From: Christiangramia aestuarii | GTDB lineage: Bacteria; Bacteroidota; Bacteroidia; Flavobacteriales; Flavobacteriaceae | Direction of reading: 5' to 3' | DNA length: 64,000 nucleotides | Assembly (NCBI RefSeq): GCF_009735585.1 | Contig: NZ_VJVW01000003.1 | Span: 62,001 to 126,000 of the forward strand | Shown here: piece after piece, positions 55,493-63,022 of the stretch | How positions within the stretch are numbered: the stretch's first letter is position 1 | Layout: every line of letters starts with the position of its first letter | Notes under the pieces: generated by a model | What the model saw: only the letters and a program-made list of their open reading frames with translations | Told to the model about the DNA's origin: nothing | Databases searched by the model: none | Made by a program: the position numbers and the translations under genes

Positions 55493-55945
55493 CTATTCAC
55501 TACTATCAACGCCTTTCTGCTCTCTTTTGGAGCGGTATTCTTTTATAAGTTTTTTATGGAACTCATCTTCAAGTTCGTGCAGTTTGATAATGTCCTTGGC
55601 GGAAATTATCTGCTTAAGGTCTTTAAATAGCTGCTTTTTAATTTTATACTCCGCGCTTTCTACCGAAAGAAACTCGTCCAGTAAATTCTCGGCCTCGTTC
55701 TCGCTCATACATTCCACATTCTTGAGCTCTACGTGTTCACGTTTATGCAGCTCACGTCTTTGCTCTTCATATTTATTATAAATAGGCCAGAACTTTGCAG
55801 CCGTTTGTTCATCCAGTTTTAGTTCCTGGGTGAAGTAAGCGACTTTTAAAGCTTTAATGCGTTCACGCTTTTCATCACGTTCTTCCTGGGCCTGGGTCTG
55901 GAAAACCGTGAAAAGAACAAGTAGAGTAAATGCTATCTTTTTCAT
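55493..55945 (-). CDS. Spy/CpxP-like periplasmic sensor of an ECF sigma system
   Basis: 150 residues from the ATG at 55945 (MKKIAFTLLVLFTVFQTQAQ signal peptide); an ATG at 55987 would run into the upstream gene and has no signal peptide. The mature part is charged and helical (KVAYFTQELKLDEQTAAKFW, then YNKYEEQRRELHKREHVEL), of the kind named sensor of ECF-type sigma factor in Flavobacteriaceae, comparable to Spy/CpxP LTxxQ proteins. It starts one base after the upstream stop, so it is translationally coupled in the sigma operon. Confidence 0.75.
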   Translation of the reverse strand: MKKIAFTLLVLFTVFQTQAQEERDEKRERIKALKVAYFTQELKLDEQTAAKFWPIYNKYEEQRRELHKREHVELKNVECMSENEAENLLDEFLSVESAEYKIKKQLFKDLKQIISAKDIIKLHELEDEFHKKLIKEYRSKREQKGVDSSE

Positions 55946-55946
55946 G

Positions 55947-56477
55947 CTATTCAAATATATAGGTCGGGTCTTCAATATTTTCGTCAAGGTAATCGAATAC
56001 CGCTTCAGAATCTACATTATTAAAATCCTCCTCATAGATTAGCCTGGCATCATCGAACATCAGGTCTGAATATTCAGTGGTGTTCCATTCCATATAGCTC
56101 ATATTGTAATCTTCATCGAAGTAATCTTCAATTTCGGTAATCTCAACATCATCCCAGCCTAAATTTTGCGGCTGTTCAGCCTGGAAGAAATTACCGAGCA
56201 TTAAAACGAAAATTGCAGCAATGGCAGCTGCGTAATACAGGTATTCTTTTTTAAATAAGCTAACAACTTTCGAAGGCCGGTTAGTCTTTGAAAGGATCTG
56301 CTCCTCTAAAGTATCAAAATATCCTTCAGGTACAGTAAAACCACTGCCCATGTCGGGAAGATCTGCCTTGTTTTCGGCATCTATTCTCCGCATGAGTTTG
56401 TCTTCAAGGCTGCTGAAATAATCATCAGGAACCTTAAAGCCGGGTTTTGATTGATATTTTGGACTATTGGGTTTCAT
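55947..56477 (-). CDS. Single-span anti-sigma-like membrane protein
   Basis: 176 residues. N-terminal soluble region with a repeated motif (FKVPDDYFSSLEDKL and FTVPEGYFDTLEEQI), one membrane helix (YLYYAAAIAAIFVLMLGNFF, about residues 80-100) and a strongly acidic C-terminal tail (FDEDYNMSYMEWN and DEAVFDYLDENIEDPTYIFE-like stretch). The repeated VPxxYF motif is seen in Bacteroidota proteins encoded next to ECF sigma factors. No classical zinc-binding anti-sigma domain (ZAS/RsrA) is present, so anti-sigma function is inferred from topology and neighbours. Confidence 0.65.
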   Translation of the reverse strand: MKPNSPKYQSKPGFKVPDDYFSSLEDKLMRRIDAENKADLPDMGSGFTVPEGYFDTLEEQILSKTNRPSKVVSLFKKEYLYYAAAIAAIFVLMLGNFFQAEQPQNLGWDDVEITEIEDYFDEDYNMSYMEWNTTEYSDLMFDDARLIYEEDFNNVDSEAVFDYLDENIEDPTYIFE

Positions 56478-56508
56478 TGTTTATTTGACTTTCTAAATTC
56501 AGAAAGGT

Positions 56509-57063
56509 TTAATTTGACTTTAAATATTCTTCAATTTTCTTCGAGGCTATATGGTAGGAAGCCTTTAAGGCTCCTTCACTGGTTTCCAGGATTTCTGCCA
56601 TTTCCCGGTACTTTAACTCCTCAAAATATTTCATATTAAAGACCTGCTGCTGCTTGTCTGGCAGGCTTGCGATCGCCTTTTGTAGTTTTAGCTGTATTTC
56701 GTCTCCTTCAAAATATACATCGCTTTGCAGGTTATCTATGATCAGATCCTGTAATTCTTCAGAAGTTATCTGCAATCTTCTGGCCTTTTTATTCAGGAAG
56801 GTAATAGATTCGTTGGTGGCAATGCGGTACATCCAGCTATATAACTTGCTGTCGCCCTTGAACTGGTCTATATTGCGATAGACTTTCAAAAAAGTGTTCT
56901 GTAGAACATCGTCTGCGTCGTCGTGGCTTTTTACCATGTTCCTGATGTGCCAGTAGAGTCTTTCCTTGTAATCGGATATAAGTTCCCTGAAAGCTTCCTG
57001 CGAAGTGGAGCTATCCTGTAGTCTTTTTACAAACTGAAATTCCTTGTTTGCCAAAATGGTCAC
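56509..57063 (-). CDS. ECF-type RNA polymerase sigma factor
   Basis: 184 residues. Region 2 (YWHIRNMVKSHDDADDVLQN, TFLKVYRNIDQFKGDSKLYS, WMYRIATNESITFLNKK) and region 4 (LPDKQQQVFNMKYFEELKYR, EMAEILETSEGALKASYHIA) are intact. First gene of an operon with the membrane protein and Spy-like sensor. Likely activates its own operon and an envelope-stress regulon; the promoter it recognises is not identifiable from one copy. Confidence 0.93.
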   Translation of the reverse strand: MTILANKEFQFVKRLQDSSTSQEAFRELISDYKERLYWHIRNMVKSHDDADDVLQNTFLKVYRNIDQFKGDSKLYSWMYRIATNESITFLNKKARRLQITSEELQDLIIDNLQSDVYFEGDEIQLKLQKAIASLPDKQQQVFNMKYFEELKYREMAEILETSEGALKASYHIASKKIEEYLKSN

Positions 57064-57115
57064 TTATTTTCTGAAACGGGGATAAAGGTATAGAAAAGCT
57101 TTCAACAGTATAAAT

Positions 57116-57123
57116 CAAATTTA
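57116..57123 (-). promoter_or_regulatory. -7 promoter element of the sigma operon
   Basis: Minus strand TAAATTTG, 53 nt upstream of the sigma factor start; housekeeping-type promoter. No -33 TTTG at the usual spacing. Confidence 0.45.
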
Positions 57124-57264
57124 CGAACTTCATAGTGTAGGAAATAGCCAGAGCTATCATAAAATATATCCGATGAAAAGCATTTTAAATCAGATAAAAG
57201 GCTCAAAATTCTTGGTAAATGATTAAAATTTTATAAATTTACCACCAGAATGATTTAATCTTTT

Positions 57265-57316
57265 TTTGCCCCAAACAAAAATGAAATTGAATCGCATTAT
57301 TTTCATTTGCCCCAAA
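57265..57316. repeat. Paired TTTGCCCCAAA repeats upstream of the sigma operon
   Basis: Two exact 11-bp copies start 41 nt apart (57265 and 57306). Between them AAATGAAA and TTTTCATTT form an inverted repeat. The 41-nt spacing is close to four helical turns. Possible regulator binding pair; nothing else in the region explains it. Confidence 0.4.
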
Positions 57317-57333
57317 GTGGAAATAATTTCAAT

Positions 57334-57368
57334 AAAAAATGGATGGTAATTTACCATCCATTTTTTTA
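57334..57368 (-). terminator. Terminator of the ABC transporter operon
   Basis: AAAAAATGGATGGTAA-TTTACCATCCATTTTTTT: strong stem with A- and T-tracts 19 nt beyond the ABC transporter stop. Confidence 0.8.
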
Positions 57369-57386
57369 TTTAATAAAGTTTGAAAT

Positions 57387-59210
57387 CTAATCGAATGACT
57401 GCATTTCTACCAGCTTCTTATAAGTTCCGTTCGAGGATATAAGTTCCTGATGTTTTCCCTGTTCCACGATCTCTCCTCTTTGCATTACCACGATATTATC
57501 GGCATTTTGAATGGTAGAAAGCCTGTGCGCGATCACCACCGAGGTCCTGTTTTTCATCATGTTCTCCAGGGCTTTCTGCACCAGTTTTTCACTTTCGGTA
57601 TCCAGGGCAGAAGTAGCCTCATCCAGGATCATCACCGGCGGATTCTTTAATACGGCCCTGGCGATAGATAAACGCTGTTTCTGGCCACCGCTCAGTTTAT
57701 TACCACTATCACCAATATTGGTATCCAGGCCTTCAGGAAGGTCCTTTACAAATTCCCAGGCGTTGGCGATCTTTAGCGCGTCAATAATCTCTTCATCTGT
57801 AGCATCATCTTTACCTAAAGAAACATTATTCCTAATAGTGTCGTTGAACAAAATTGAATCCTGGGTGACCAGTCCCATCAGGTCTCTTAAAGATGCCTTG
57901 GTCATATGGCGTATATCGGTACCGTCGATCTTAATTGCCCCATCGTTCACGTCGTAAAACCTGGTAAGTAAATTGGCAATCGTTGATTTCCCGGAGCCTG
58001 ACTGGCCTACCAGGGCAACAGTTTGCCCCTTAGGAACCCTAATGCTGAAATTTTTCAGGACCTTTTCCTCTTCGTAACTGAAGTTTATATTTTCCACGCT
58101 TATTTCAGAATCGAAGCTTTTCTTTTCTATTGCGCCGGGTGCATCGGTGATGCTGGAGGGAGTTTCCAGGACAGAAAGTATCCTTTCAGCAGCTGCGTCT
58201 CCTTTCTTTACACTATAAGTAGCTTTAGAGATCTGTTTCGCCGGGGTTAGGATATTATAAGCCAGCCCAAGGAAAGCTATAAAGGTAGCCGCATCCAGGG
58301 TTTGATCTACCAAAACCATGTTCCCTCCAAACCAGAGAATGACCACGATCACGAAGATCCCAAGGAATTCACTGGTAGGGGAGGCCAGGTTCTGCCGGTT
58401 AATCAACTTGTTGAGGATATGATTAAGGCGGTTCGTAGATTCCTGGAACCTCGCATAGAATTTAGATTCAGCATTAAATCCCTTCACGATCTTTAAACTG
58501 GAAAGCGTTTCTTCTACGATACTCAGGAAATGGCCGTTTTCTTCCTGCGCCAGGTTGGATTGTTTTTTCAGCTGTTTGCCTATCAAAGAAATTATAAATC
58601 CAGAAATAGGTAAAAATATAAAAACAAAAAGGGTGAGCTTGGCGCTCATTAATAACATCGCGATAATGGTGAACAGGATGGTAAGCGGTTCCCGAACTAT
58701 AAGCTCGAGGATGGAAAGGAAGGAGGTTTGAACCTCGTTCACATCTGCCGTGATCCTTGATATCGTGTCACCTTTCTTTTTTTCAGAAAAATAAGATACC
58801 GGTAAGCTAAGTATCTTCTTATACATTGCATCGCGAAGATCTCTCAAAACCCCGTTACGCAAAAATGTAAGAAAGAAGGAACTCAGGTAACCAAAAAAGT
58901 TCTTCAGGAAGAACAGTAACACCACGATGCCGCAAATAAAGACAAGAGCGGCGACTTCGTCCTGGTTCACCCTCTGGGTAACCTCGTAATTAAAATAATC
59001 TGTCACATAATCCTTCATACCGCCCAGGCCGTCCCAGACCGGTTTTTTGGAAACTCTTTTGGTTTCGTCAAAAAGCACCTGTATCACCGGGATTAGCGCG
59101 ATGAACGAAAGGGTACTAAAGATCGCGTAAAGGATGTTGCAAATAATGTTCAGGATCGCAAAACGTTTATACGGAATTGCGAATTGAAGTATTTTCCGAA
59201 AATAGGTCAT
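57387..59210 (-). CDS. ABC exporter, fused permease-ATPase (MsbA-like)
   Basis: 607 residues. N-terminal six-helix transmembrane domain (residues ~15-330; LSFIALIPVIQVLFDE, FLKNFFGYLSSFFLTFLRN) and C-terminal ATPase: Walker A VALVGQSGSGKSTIANLL, signature GNKLSGGQKQRLSIARAV, Walker B PPVMILDEATSALDTESEK, H-loop VVIAHRLSTIQNAD. The type IV exporter fold fits lipid or drug export (MsbA-like). It ends an operon with phosphoglucomutase, a GT2 and DUF4199 protein, consistent with glycolipid/cell-surface work, though the cargo is unknown. Confidence 0.93.
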   Translation of the reverse strand: MTYFRKILQFAIPYKRFAILNIICNILYAIFSTLSFIALIPVIQVLFDETKRVSKKPVWDGLGGMKDYVTDYFNYEVTQRVNQDEVAALVFICGIVVLLFFLKNFFGYLSSFFLTFLRNGVLRDLRDAMYKKILSLPVSYFSEKKKGDTISRITADVNEVQTSFLSILELIVREPLTILFTIIAMLLMSAKLTLFVFIFLPISGFIISLIGKQLKKQSNLAQEENGHFLSIVEETLSSLKIVKGFNAESKFYARFQESTNRLNHILNKLINRQNLASPTSEFLGIFVIVVILWFGGNMVLVDQTLDAATFIAFLGLAYNILTPAKQISKATYSVKKGDAAAERILSVLETPSSITDAPGAIEKKSFDSEISVENINFSYEEEKVLKNFSIRVPKGQTVALVGQSGSGKSTIANLLTRFYDVNDGAIKIDGTDIRHMTKASLRDLMGLVTQDSILFNDTIRNNVSLGKDDATDEEIIDALKIANAWEFVKDLPEGLDTNIGDSGNKLSGGQKQRLSIARAVLKNPPVMILDEATSALDTESEKLVQKALENMMKNRTSVVIAHRLSTIQNADNIVVMQRGEIVEQGKHQELISSNGTYKKLVEMQSFD

Positions 59211-59221
59211 TTAGTTATAGC

Positions 59222-60952
59222 TTAGCCCAGTTGTAATTCCTCTCTAATCCGGGCAATTTTATCACTCAATTCCTGGTCTTTTTGTTCAAAGTTTTCCACG
59301 GAATCCAGTTCGGTATTTACGCTGATGTAGAACTTTATCTTCGGTTCGGTACCGCTTGGCCTTGCCGCAATCTTGGTTCCGTTCTCGGTATAATAAATGA
59401 GGACATTAGATTTTGGGATATCCAGAACGTGCTCGGTATGATCCTGTACATTCCTGGCTACAGAAGATTTATAATCTTCTACCAGGACCACTTTTTCGCC
59501 ATCGATCTCTTCCCATGGATCTTCACGAAGATCTATAAGCATTTGCTTGATCTCTTTTTCACCTTCGATACCTTTTTTCACTAATGAAATAAGTTCTTCT
59601 TTGTATAGGCCGTATTCTGTGTATAACTGAAGTAACTGTTTGTAAAGGGAACTTCCTTTGTCCTTCAAACTGGCAGCGATCTCGCAGGCCAGTAGAGTAG
59701 CGGTCACCGCATCCTTATCCCTTACAAAATCACCTACCATATAACCGAAACTTTCTTCACCACCTCCAATAAAGTCAAGTTCTGGGTGGTCCTTGATTAG
59801 TTTTGCGATCCATTTGAATCCTGTAAGCACTTCCATATACCTAACGCCATAAGCTTCGGTAAGATTTTTAAGCATAGGCGTGGAGACGATGGTAGACGCC
59901 ACAAATTCCTTGCCTTTGATCTTTCCCTGCCTTTTCCATTCTTCCAGCAGGAACCAGGTCATTACCAGCATGGTTTGGTTTCCGTTCAAAAGAATCATTT
60001 CTCCGTTCAGGTCTCTTACGGCTACCCCTAGACGGTCACAGTCGGGATCTGTTCCAATCACGATATCCGCATTTTCTTTATCGGCGATTTGCAGGGCCAT
60101 TTTTAATGCTTCTGGTTCCTCCGGGTTGGGGGATTCTACAGTTGGGAAGTTTCCGTTTGGTTTTCTTTGTTCCTCTACGATATGCACATTAATGAATCCC
60201 GCTTTCTCAAGAACTTCTGGAACCATGGTAATAGAGGTTCCGTGGAGAGAAGTAAATACGATCTTCAGGTTTTTCCTGGTACTTGCCGAAGTGTCAAAAC
60301 TTCCGTTCTCTACAGATCTTTCAGCGAAGACCTTATCAACTTCAGTATCTATTTGTTCAATTAATTCTTCATTTGCATCAAAATTAATTGCTGAATATTC
60401 AAGGTTGTTGATGGTTTCTATTAATTCTGCGTCCTGTGGTGGTACCAGCTGGCCTCCATCTTCCCAGTAAACCTTATAACCGTTATATTCCGGAGGGTTA
60501 TGGCTGGCCGTTAGCACAATCCCACATTGGCAGTCCAGGTGCTTTACAGCAAAAGATAGTTCTGGCGTGGGTCTTAATTCTGAAAATAAAAAGACCTTGA
60601 TCCCATTGGCTGAAAATACATCGGCTACTACTTTTGCCAGTTGCTGGCTGTTATTCCTGCAATCGTAAGCGATGGCTACTTTAAGGTTTTTTCCAGGAAA
60701 TGATCTTTTAAGGTAATCTGAAAGTCCCTGTGTATTTTTTCCAAGGGTATATTTATTGATGCGGTTGGTACCCACACCCATTACCCCGCGCATTCCGCCA
60801 GTTCCGAATTCAGCATTTTTATAAAAGCTTTCTTCGAGCTCTTTTGGGTTTTCGTCGATCAGTTTTTTGATCTCAGATTTTGTTTTTTCATCAAATATAT
60901 CGGTAAGCCATGACTCGGCTTTCTGAAGAATTTCAGGTTTGATAGTAGCCAT
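59222..60952 (-). CDS. Phosphoglucomutase/phosphomannomutase (phospho-sugar mutase)
   Basis: 576 residues. All four mutase domains are marked: catalytic Ser loop VLTASHNPPEYNGYKVYWED, metal-binding GTDPDCDRLGVAVRD, sugar-binding FIGGGEESFGYMVGDF and phosphate-binding AARPSGTEPKIKFYISV near the C-terminus. Interconverts glucose-6-phosphate and glucose-1-phosphate, or mannose equivalents; the length fits the PGM2-like group. Eleven nucleotides separate it from the downstream ABC gene. Confidence 0.93.
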   Translation of the reverse strand: MATIKPEILQKAESWLTDIFDEKTKSEIKKLIDENPKELEESFYKNAEFGTGGMRGVMGVGTNRINKYTLGKNTQGLSDYLKRSFPGKNLKVAIAYDCRNNSQQLAKVVADVFSANGIKVFLFSELRPTPELSFAVKHLDCQCGIVLTASHNPPEYNGYKVYWEDGGQLVPPQDAELIETINNLEYSAINFDANEELIEQIDTEVDKVFAERSVENGSFDTSASTRKNLKIVFTSLHGTSITMVPEVLEKAGFINVHIVEEQRKPNGNFPTVESPNPEEPEALKMALQIADKENADIVIGTDPDCDRLGVAVRDLNGEMILLNGNQTMLVMTWFLLEEWKRQGKIKGKEFVASTIVSTPMLKNLTEAYGVRYMEVLTGFKWIAKLIKDHPELDFIGGGEESFGYMVGDFVRDKDAVTATLLACEIAASLKDKGSSLYKQLLQLYTEYGLYKEELISLVKKGIEGEKEIKQMLIDLREDPWEEIDGEKVVLVEDYKSSVARNVQDHTEHVLDIPKSNVLIYYTENGTKIAARPSGTEPKIKFYISVNTELDSVENFEQKDQELSDKIARIREELQLG

Positions 60953-61001
60953 AATTAGATTGTTTTGCTAAGCAAAAATAATGATTAAAACCAGAAAGGG
61001 C

Positions 61002-61961
61002 CTAAATATTAGGCGTGGTTTTCTTTATTAGGTAGCGTTCCTTATCTCTTTTGGATCTCAGAATTAGTTCGCCTAAAAAGCCGGCAAGAAAAAACTGGGT
61101 TCCAATTACCATTACGATAAGTGCGATATAGAACCAGGGGTTATCTACAACGAGAATATTGGGAATGCCATGATAGAGTTTATAAAGTTTTGAAAGGCCT
61201 ATCCAGCCGGCGGTCACGAATCCTATAATGAACATTAGTACCCCCAGTGCTCCGAACAAATGCATAGGTCTTCTGCCGAATTTAGAAAGGAACCAAATGC
61301 TTATAAGGTCCAGAAATCCGTAAATGAACCTGTTTACACCGAATTTGGTGGTACCATATTTTCTAGCCTGGTGCTGGACTTCTTTTTCGGTGATCCTGTA
61401 AAATCCGGCATTTTTGGCCAGTACGGGAATATACCTGTGCATTTCTCCATACACGTCTATATTCTTGATCACGTCCTTTCTATAGGCTTTTAACCCGCAA
61501 TTGAAATCATGGAGTTTTACCCCAGAAGTTTTCCTTGCTGCTGCATTAAATAGTTTTGAAGGCAGGTTTTTAGTAAGAACATTGTCATATCGTTTCTTTT
61601 TCCATCCAGAAACCAGGTCGTTTCCCTCTTTAATGATCATATCGTAAAGCTCCGGTATTTCTTCCGGATTATCCTGTAGATCGGCATCCATGGTGATCAC
61701 CACATCGCCTTCGGCTTTTAAGAATCCTGCATGCAGGGCCTGTGATTTTCCGTAGTTACGGTTAAACCTGATGCCTTTTACCTGTTCGTCATTTTCAGAA
61801 AGAGCCTCTATGGTCCTCCAGGAACCATCTGTACTACCATCATCTATAAAAATGATCTCATAGGAAAAGGAATTGGATCGTAAAACCTTTACGATCCAAT
61901 TATATAGTTCTACTAAAGATTGTTCTTCGTTAAGTAGTGGTATGACAACCGATACCTGCAT
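61002..61961 (-). CDS. Polyprenyl-phosphate-type GT2 glycosyltransferase
   Basis: 319 residues. GT-A motifs: VVIPLLNEEQSLVELYNWI, IIFIDDGSTDGSWRTIEAL, VVITMDADLQDNPEEIPEL (DXD), and NCGLKAYRKDVIKNIDVYG. Two C-terminal membrane helices (about residues 230-255, FGALGVLMFIIGFVTAGWIG, and 268-293) are characteristic of DPM1/ArnC-type enzymes that attach sugars to undecaprenyl phosphate. It follows DUF4199 by 4 nt and precedes the mutase by 49 nt, so it is part of one operon. Confidence 0.92.
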   Translation of the reverse strand: MQVSVVIPLLNEEQSLVELYNWIVKVLRSNSFSYEIIFIDDGSTDGSWRTIEALSENDEQVKGIRFNRNYGKSQALHAGFLKAEGDVVITMDADLQDNPEEIPELYDMIIKEGNDLVSGWKKKRYDNVLTKNLPSKLFNAAARKTSGVKLHDFNCGLKAYRKDVIKNIDVYGEMHRYIPVLAKNAGFYRITEKEVQHQARKYGTTKFGVNRFIYGFLDLISIWFLSKFGRRPMHLFGALGVLMFIIGFVTAGWIGLSKLYKLYHGIPNILVVDNPWFYIALIVMVIGTQFFLAGFLGELILRSKRDKERYLIKKTTPNI

Positions 61962-61965
61962 GAAT

Positions 61966-62496
61966 TTATGCGTTTGTTGTGTCTTTTTCCCTAAAAATTA
62001 ATGCAATTATAAGCCCAATAATCGAGAAAATCACCAATTGTACGGCCAGACTGATCAAAATATTCTTCAGGGAAAAGAAGTTCTCTTCCTCCATTTTTCC
62101 CATGGCCTCATTAATTTGAGCCTCGGTCATCCCAAACTTTTCGAACATTTCAGCCTGTTTTTCCATGGTCAATTCTTTAACAGTGTTTGCTGCCTCTGGA
62201 TCTATAAGGTTGAAAAGTAAAACACTAAAAACCACAGAAATTACAAGGCCTATTACAACGGTTAAAAAATAGGAGGAAAAAGCTTCCTTGAAACTAAAAA
62301 GACCGGTATTGAATTTTTTGGCCTTACTAACCGCCATGATGCTAAGCACCAGAATGATAATGTAAATAGAAATGTTATAATACCATTCAGTCATTAAGGA
62401 AATGTCGAAGGCATATACCAGTACGGTGATTAAGATTAAAGCAAGACCTAGGTAAAGTCCATAGCTGGAGGCAAGTTTTTTGGTTGATTGTTCCAT
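61966..62496 (-). CDS. DUF4199 four-helix membrane protein
   Basis: 176 residues with four membrane segments (about 11-31, 34-54, 73-95, 146-170): YGLYLGLALILITVLVYAFD, YIIILVLSIMAVSKAKKF, YFLTVVIGLVISVVFSVLLF, SLAVQLVIFSIIGLIIALIF. The soluble stretch between helix 3 and 4 contains TMEKQAEMFEKFGMTEAQIN. This is the DUF4199 pattern in Bacteroidota, nearly always upstream of a GT2 gene. Function unknown; membrane partner of the glycosyltransferase is inferred. Confidence 0.85.
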   Translation of the reverse strand: MEQSTKKLASSYGLYLGLALILITVLVYAFDISLMTEWYYNISIYIIILVLSIMAVSKAKKFNTGLFSFKEAFSSYFLTVVIGLVISVVFSVLLFNLIDPEAANTVKELTMEKQAEMFEKFGMTEAQINEAMGKMEEENFFSLKNILISLAVQLVIFSIIGLIIALIFREKDTTNA

Positions 62497-62533
62497 TTTA
62501 AATTGAAGTTTGATTAGTTTAGCGGTTAGTAAT

Positions 62534-62541
62534 CAAATATA
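62534..62541 (-). promoter_or_regulatory. -7 promoter element of the DUF4199-GT2-mutase-ABC operon
   Basis: Minus strand TATATTTG (TAnnTTTG), 38 nt upstream of the DUF4199 ATG; no usual -33 element. Confidence 0.45.
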
Positions 62542-62587
62542 GGAAAACGTTACAATCTAAATTCAGGAAAAAGTTTTTTGAATTTTG

Positions 62588-62618
62588 TTTGTAGTTGAGA
62601 AGTTATTAATTAAATTTG
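62588..62618 (+). promoter_or_regulatory. Promoter of rpmE2 (TTTG-N19-TAAATTTG)
   Basis: TTTG at 62588-62591 and TAAATTTG at 62611-62618 are 19 nt apart, the best full match in the window to the Bacteroidota -33/-7 promoter consensus. The ATG of the L31 gene is 28 nt downstream of the -7 element. Confidence 0.7.
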
Positions 62619-62646
62619 CACCTCGAAAATTAAAAGAATCAAAGCG

Positions 62647-62901
62647 ATGAAGCAGGGAATCCATCCGGAAAATTATAGACTGGTAGCTTTTAAAGATATG
62701 TCTAACGATGACGTATTCATTACCAAGTCCACAGCAAAGACAAAAGAAACTATCGAAGTTGACGGAACTGAGTACCCGTTGATAAAACTGGAAATTTCCA
62801 GAACTTCTCACCCATACTACACAGGGCAGACTAAGCTTGTGGATAGTGCAGGTAGAATTGACAAGTTCAAGAACAAATACGCAAAATTCAAGAAAAAGTA
62901 A
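62647..62901 (+). CDS. rpmE2: 50S ribosomal protein L31 type B
   Basis: 84 residues, [20 protein letters not shown] through [20 protein letters not shown] and [15 protein letters not shown]. The type B (C-minus) form without the CxxC zinc ligands, common in Bacteroidota. Own promoter and terminator, so monocistronic. Confidence 0.97.
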   Translation: MKQGIHPENYRLVAFKDMSNDDVFITKSTAKTKETIEVDGTEYPLIKLEISRTSHPYYTGQTKLVDSAGRIDKFKNKYAKFKKK

Positions 62902-62926
62902 TTTTTCCTGTTTTTACAAAATATAT

Positions 62927-62952
62927 AAAGCCGCGTAATAGCGGCTTTTTTT
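62927..62952 (+). terminator. Terminator of rpmE2
   Basis: AAAGCCGC-GTAATA-GCGGCTTTTTTTG: 8-bp stem with T-tract, 26 nt after the L31 stop. Confidence 0.85.
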
Positions 62953-62997
62953 GTTCAGCTTTTTTGGCTGGATACTTTAATCTTTTTTGGGAACTAT

Positions 62998-63005
62998 TAA
63001 ATTTG
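62998..63005 (+). promoter_or_regulatory. -7 promoter element of the GlmU-family gene
   Basis: TAAATTTG (TAnnTTTG), 17 nt upstream of the ATG at 63023; no -33 TTG at normal distance. Confidence 0.45.
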
Positions 63006-63022
63006 ACAAAATTTAAAGAACG

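Larger units (their letters stand above)
57064..57386. other. Intergenic region upstream of the sigma operon
   Basis: 323 bp without a convincing ORF. It holds, from the sigma side, a -7 element (57116-57123), an AT-rich stretch, a pair of TTTGCCCCAAA direct repeats (57265-57275 and 57306-57316) and the ABC transporter terminator (57334-57368). Confidence 0.55.

Noticed and set aside
57265-57316. CRISPR-like array
   Set aside because: Only two 11-bp copies and no cas genes; a regulatory pair is more plausible.
59880-60470. 196-codon open frame antisense to the phospho-sugar mutase
   Set aside because: Composition typical of a reverse-frame shadow; the sense frame is complete.
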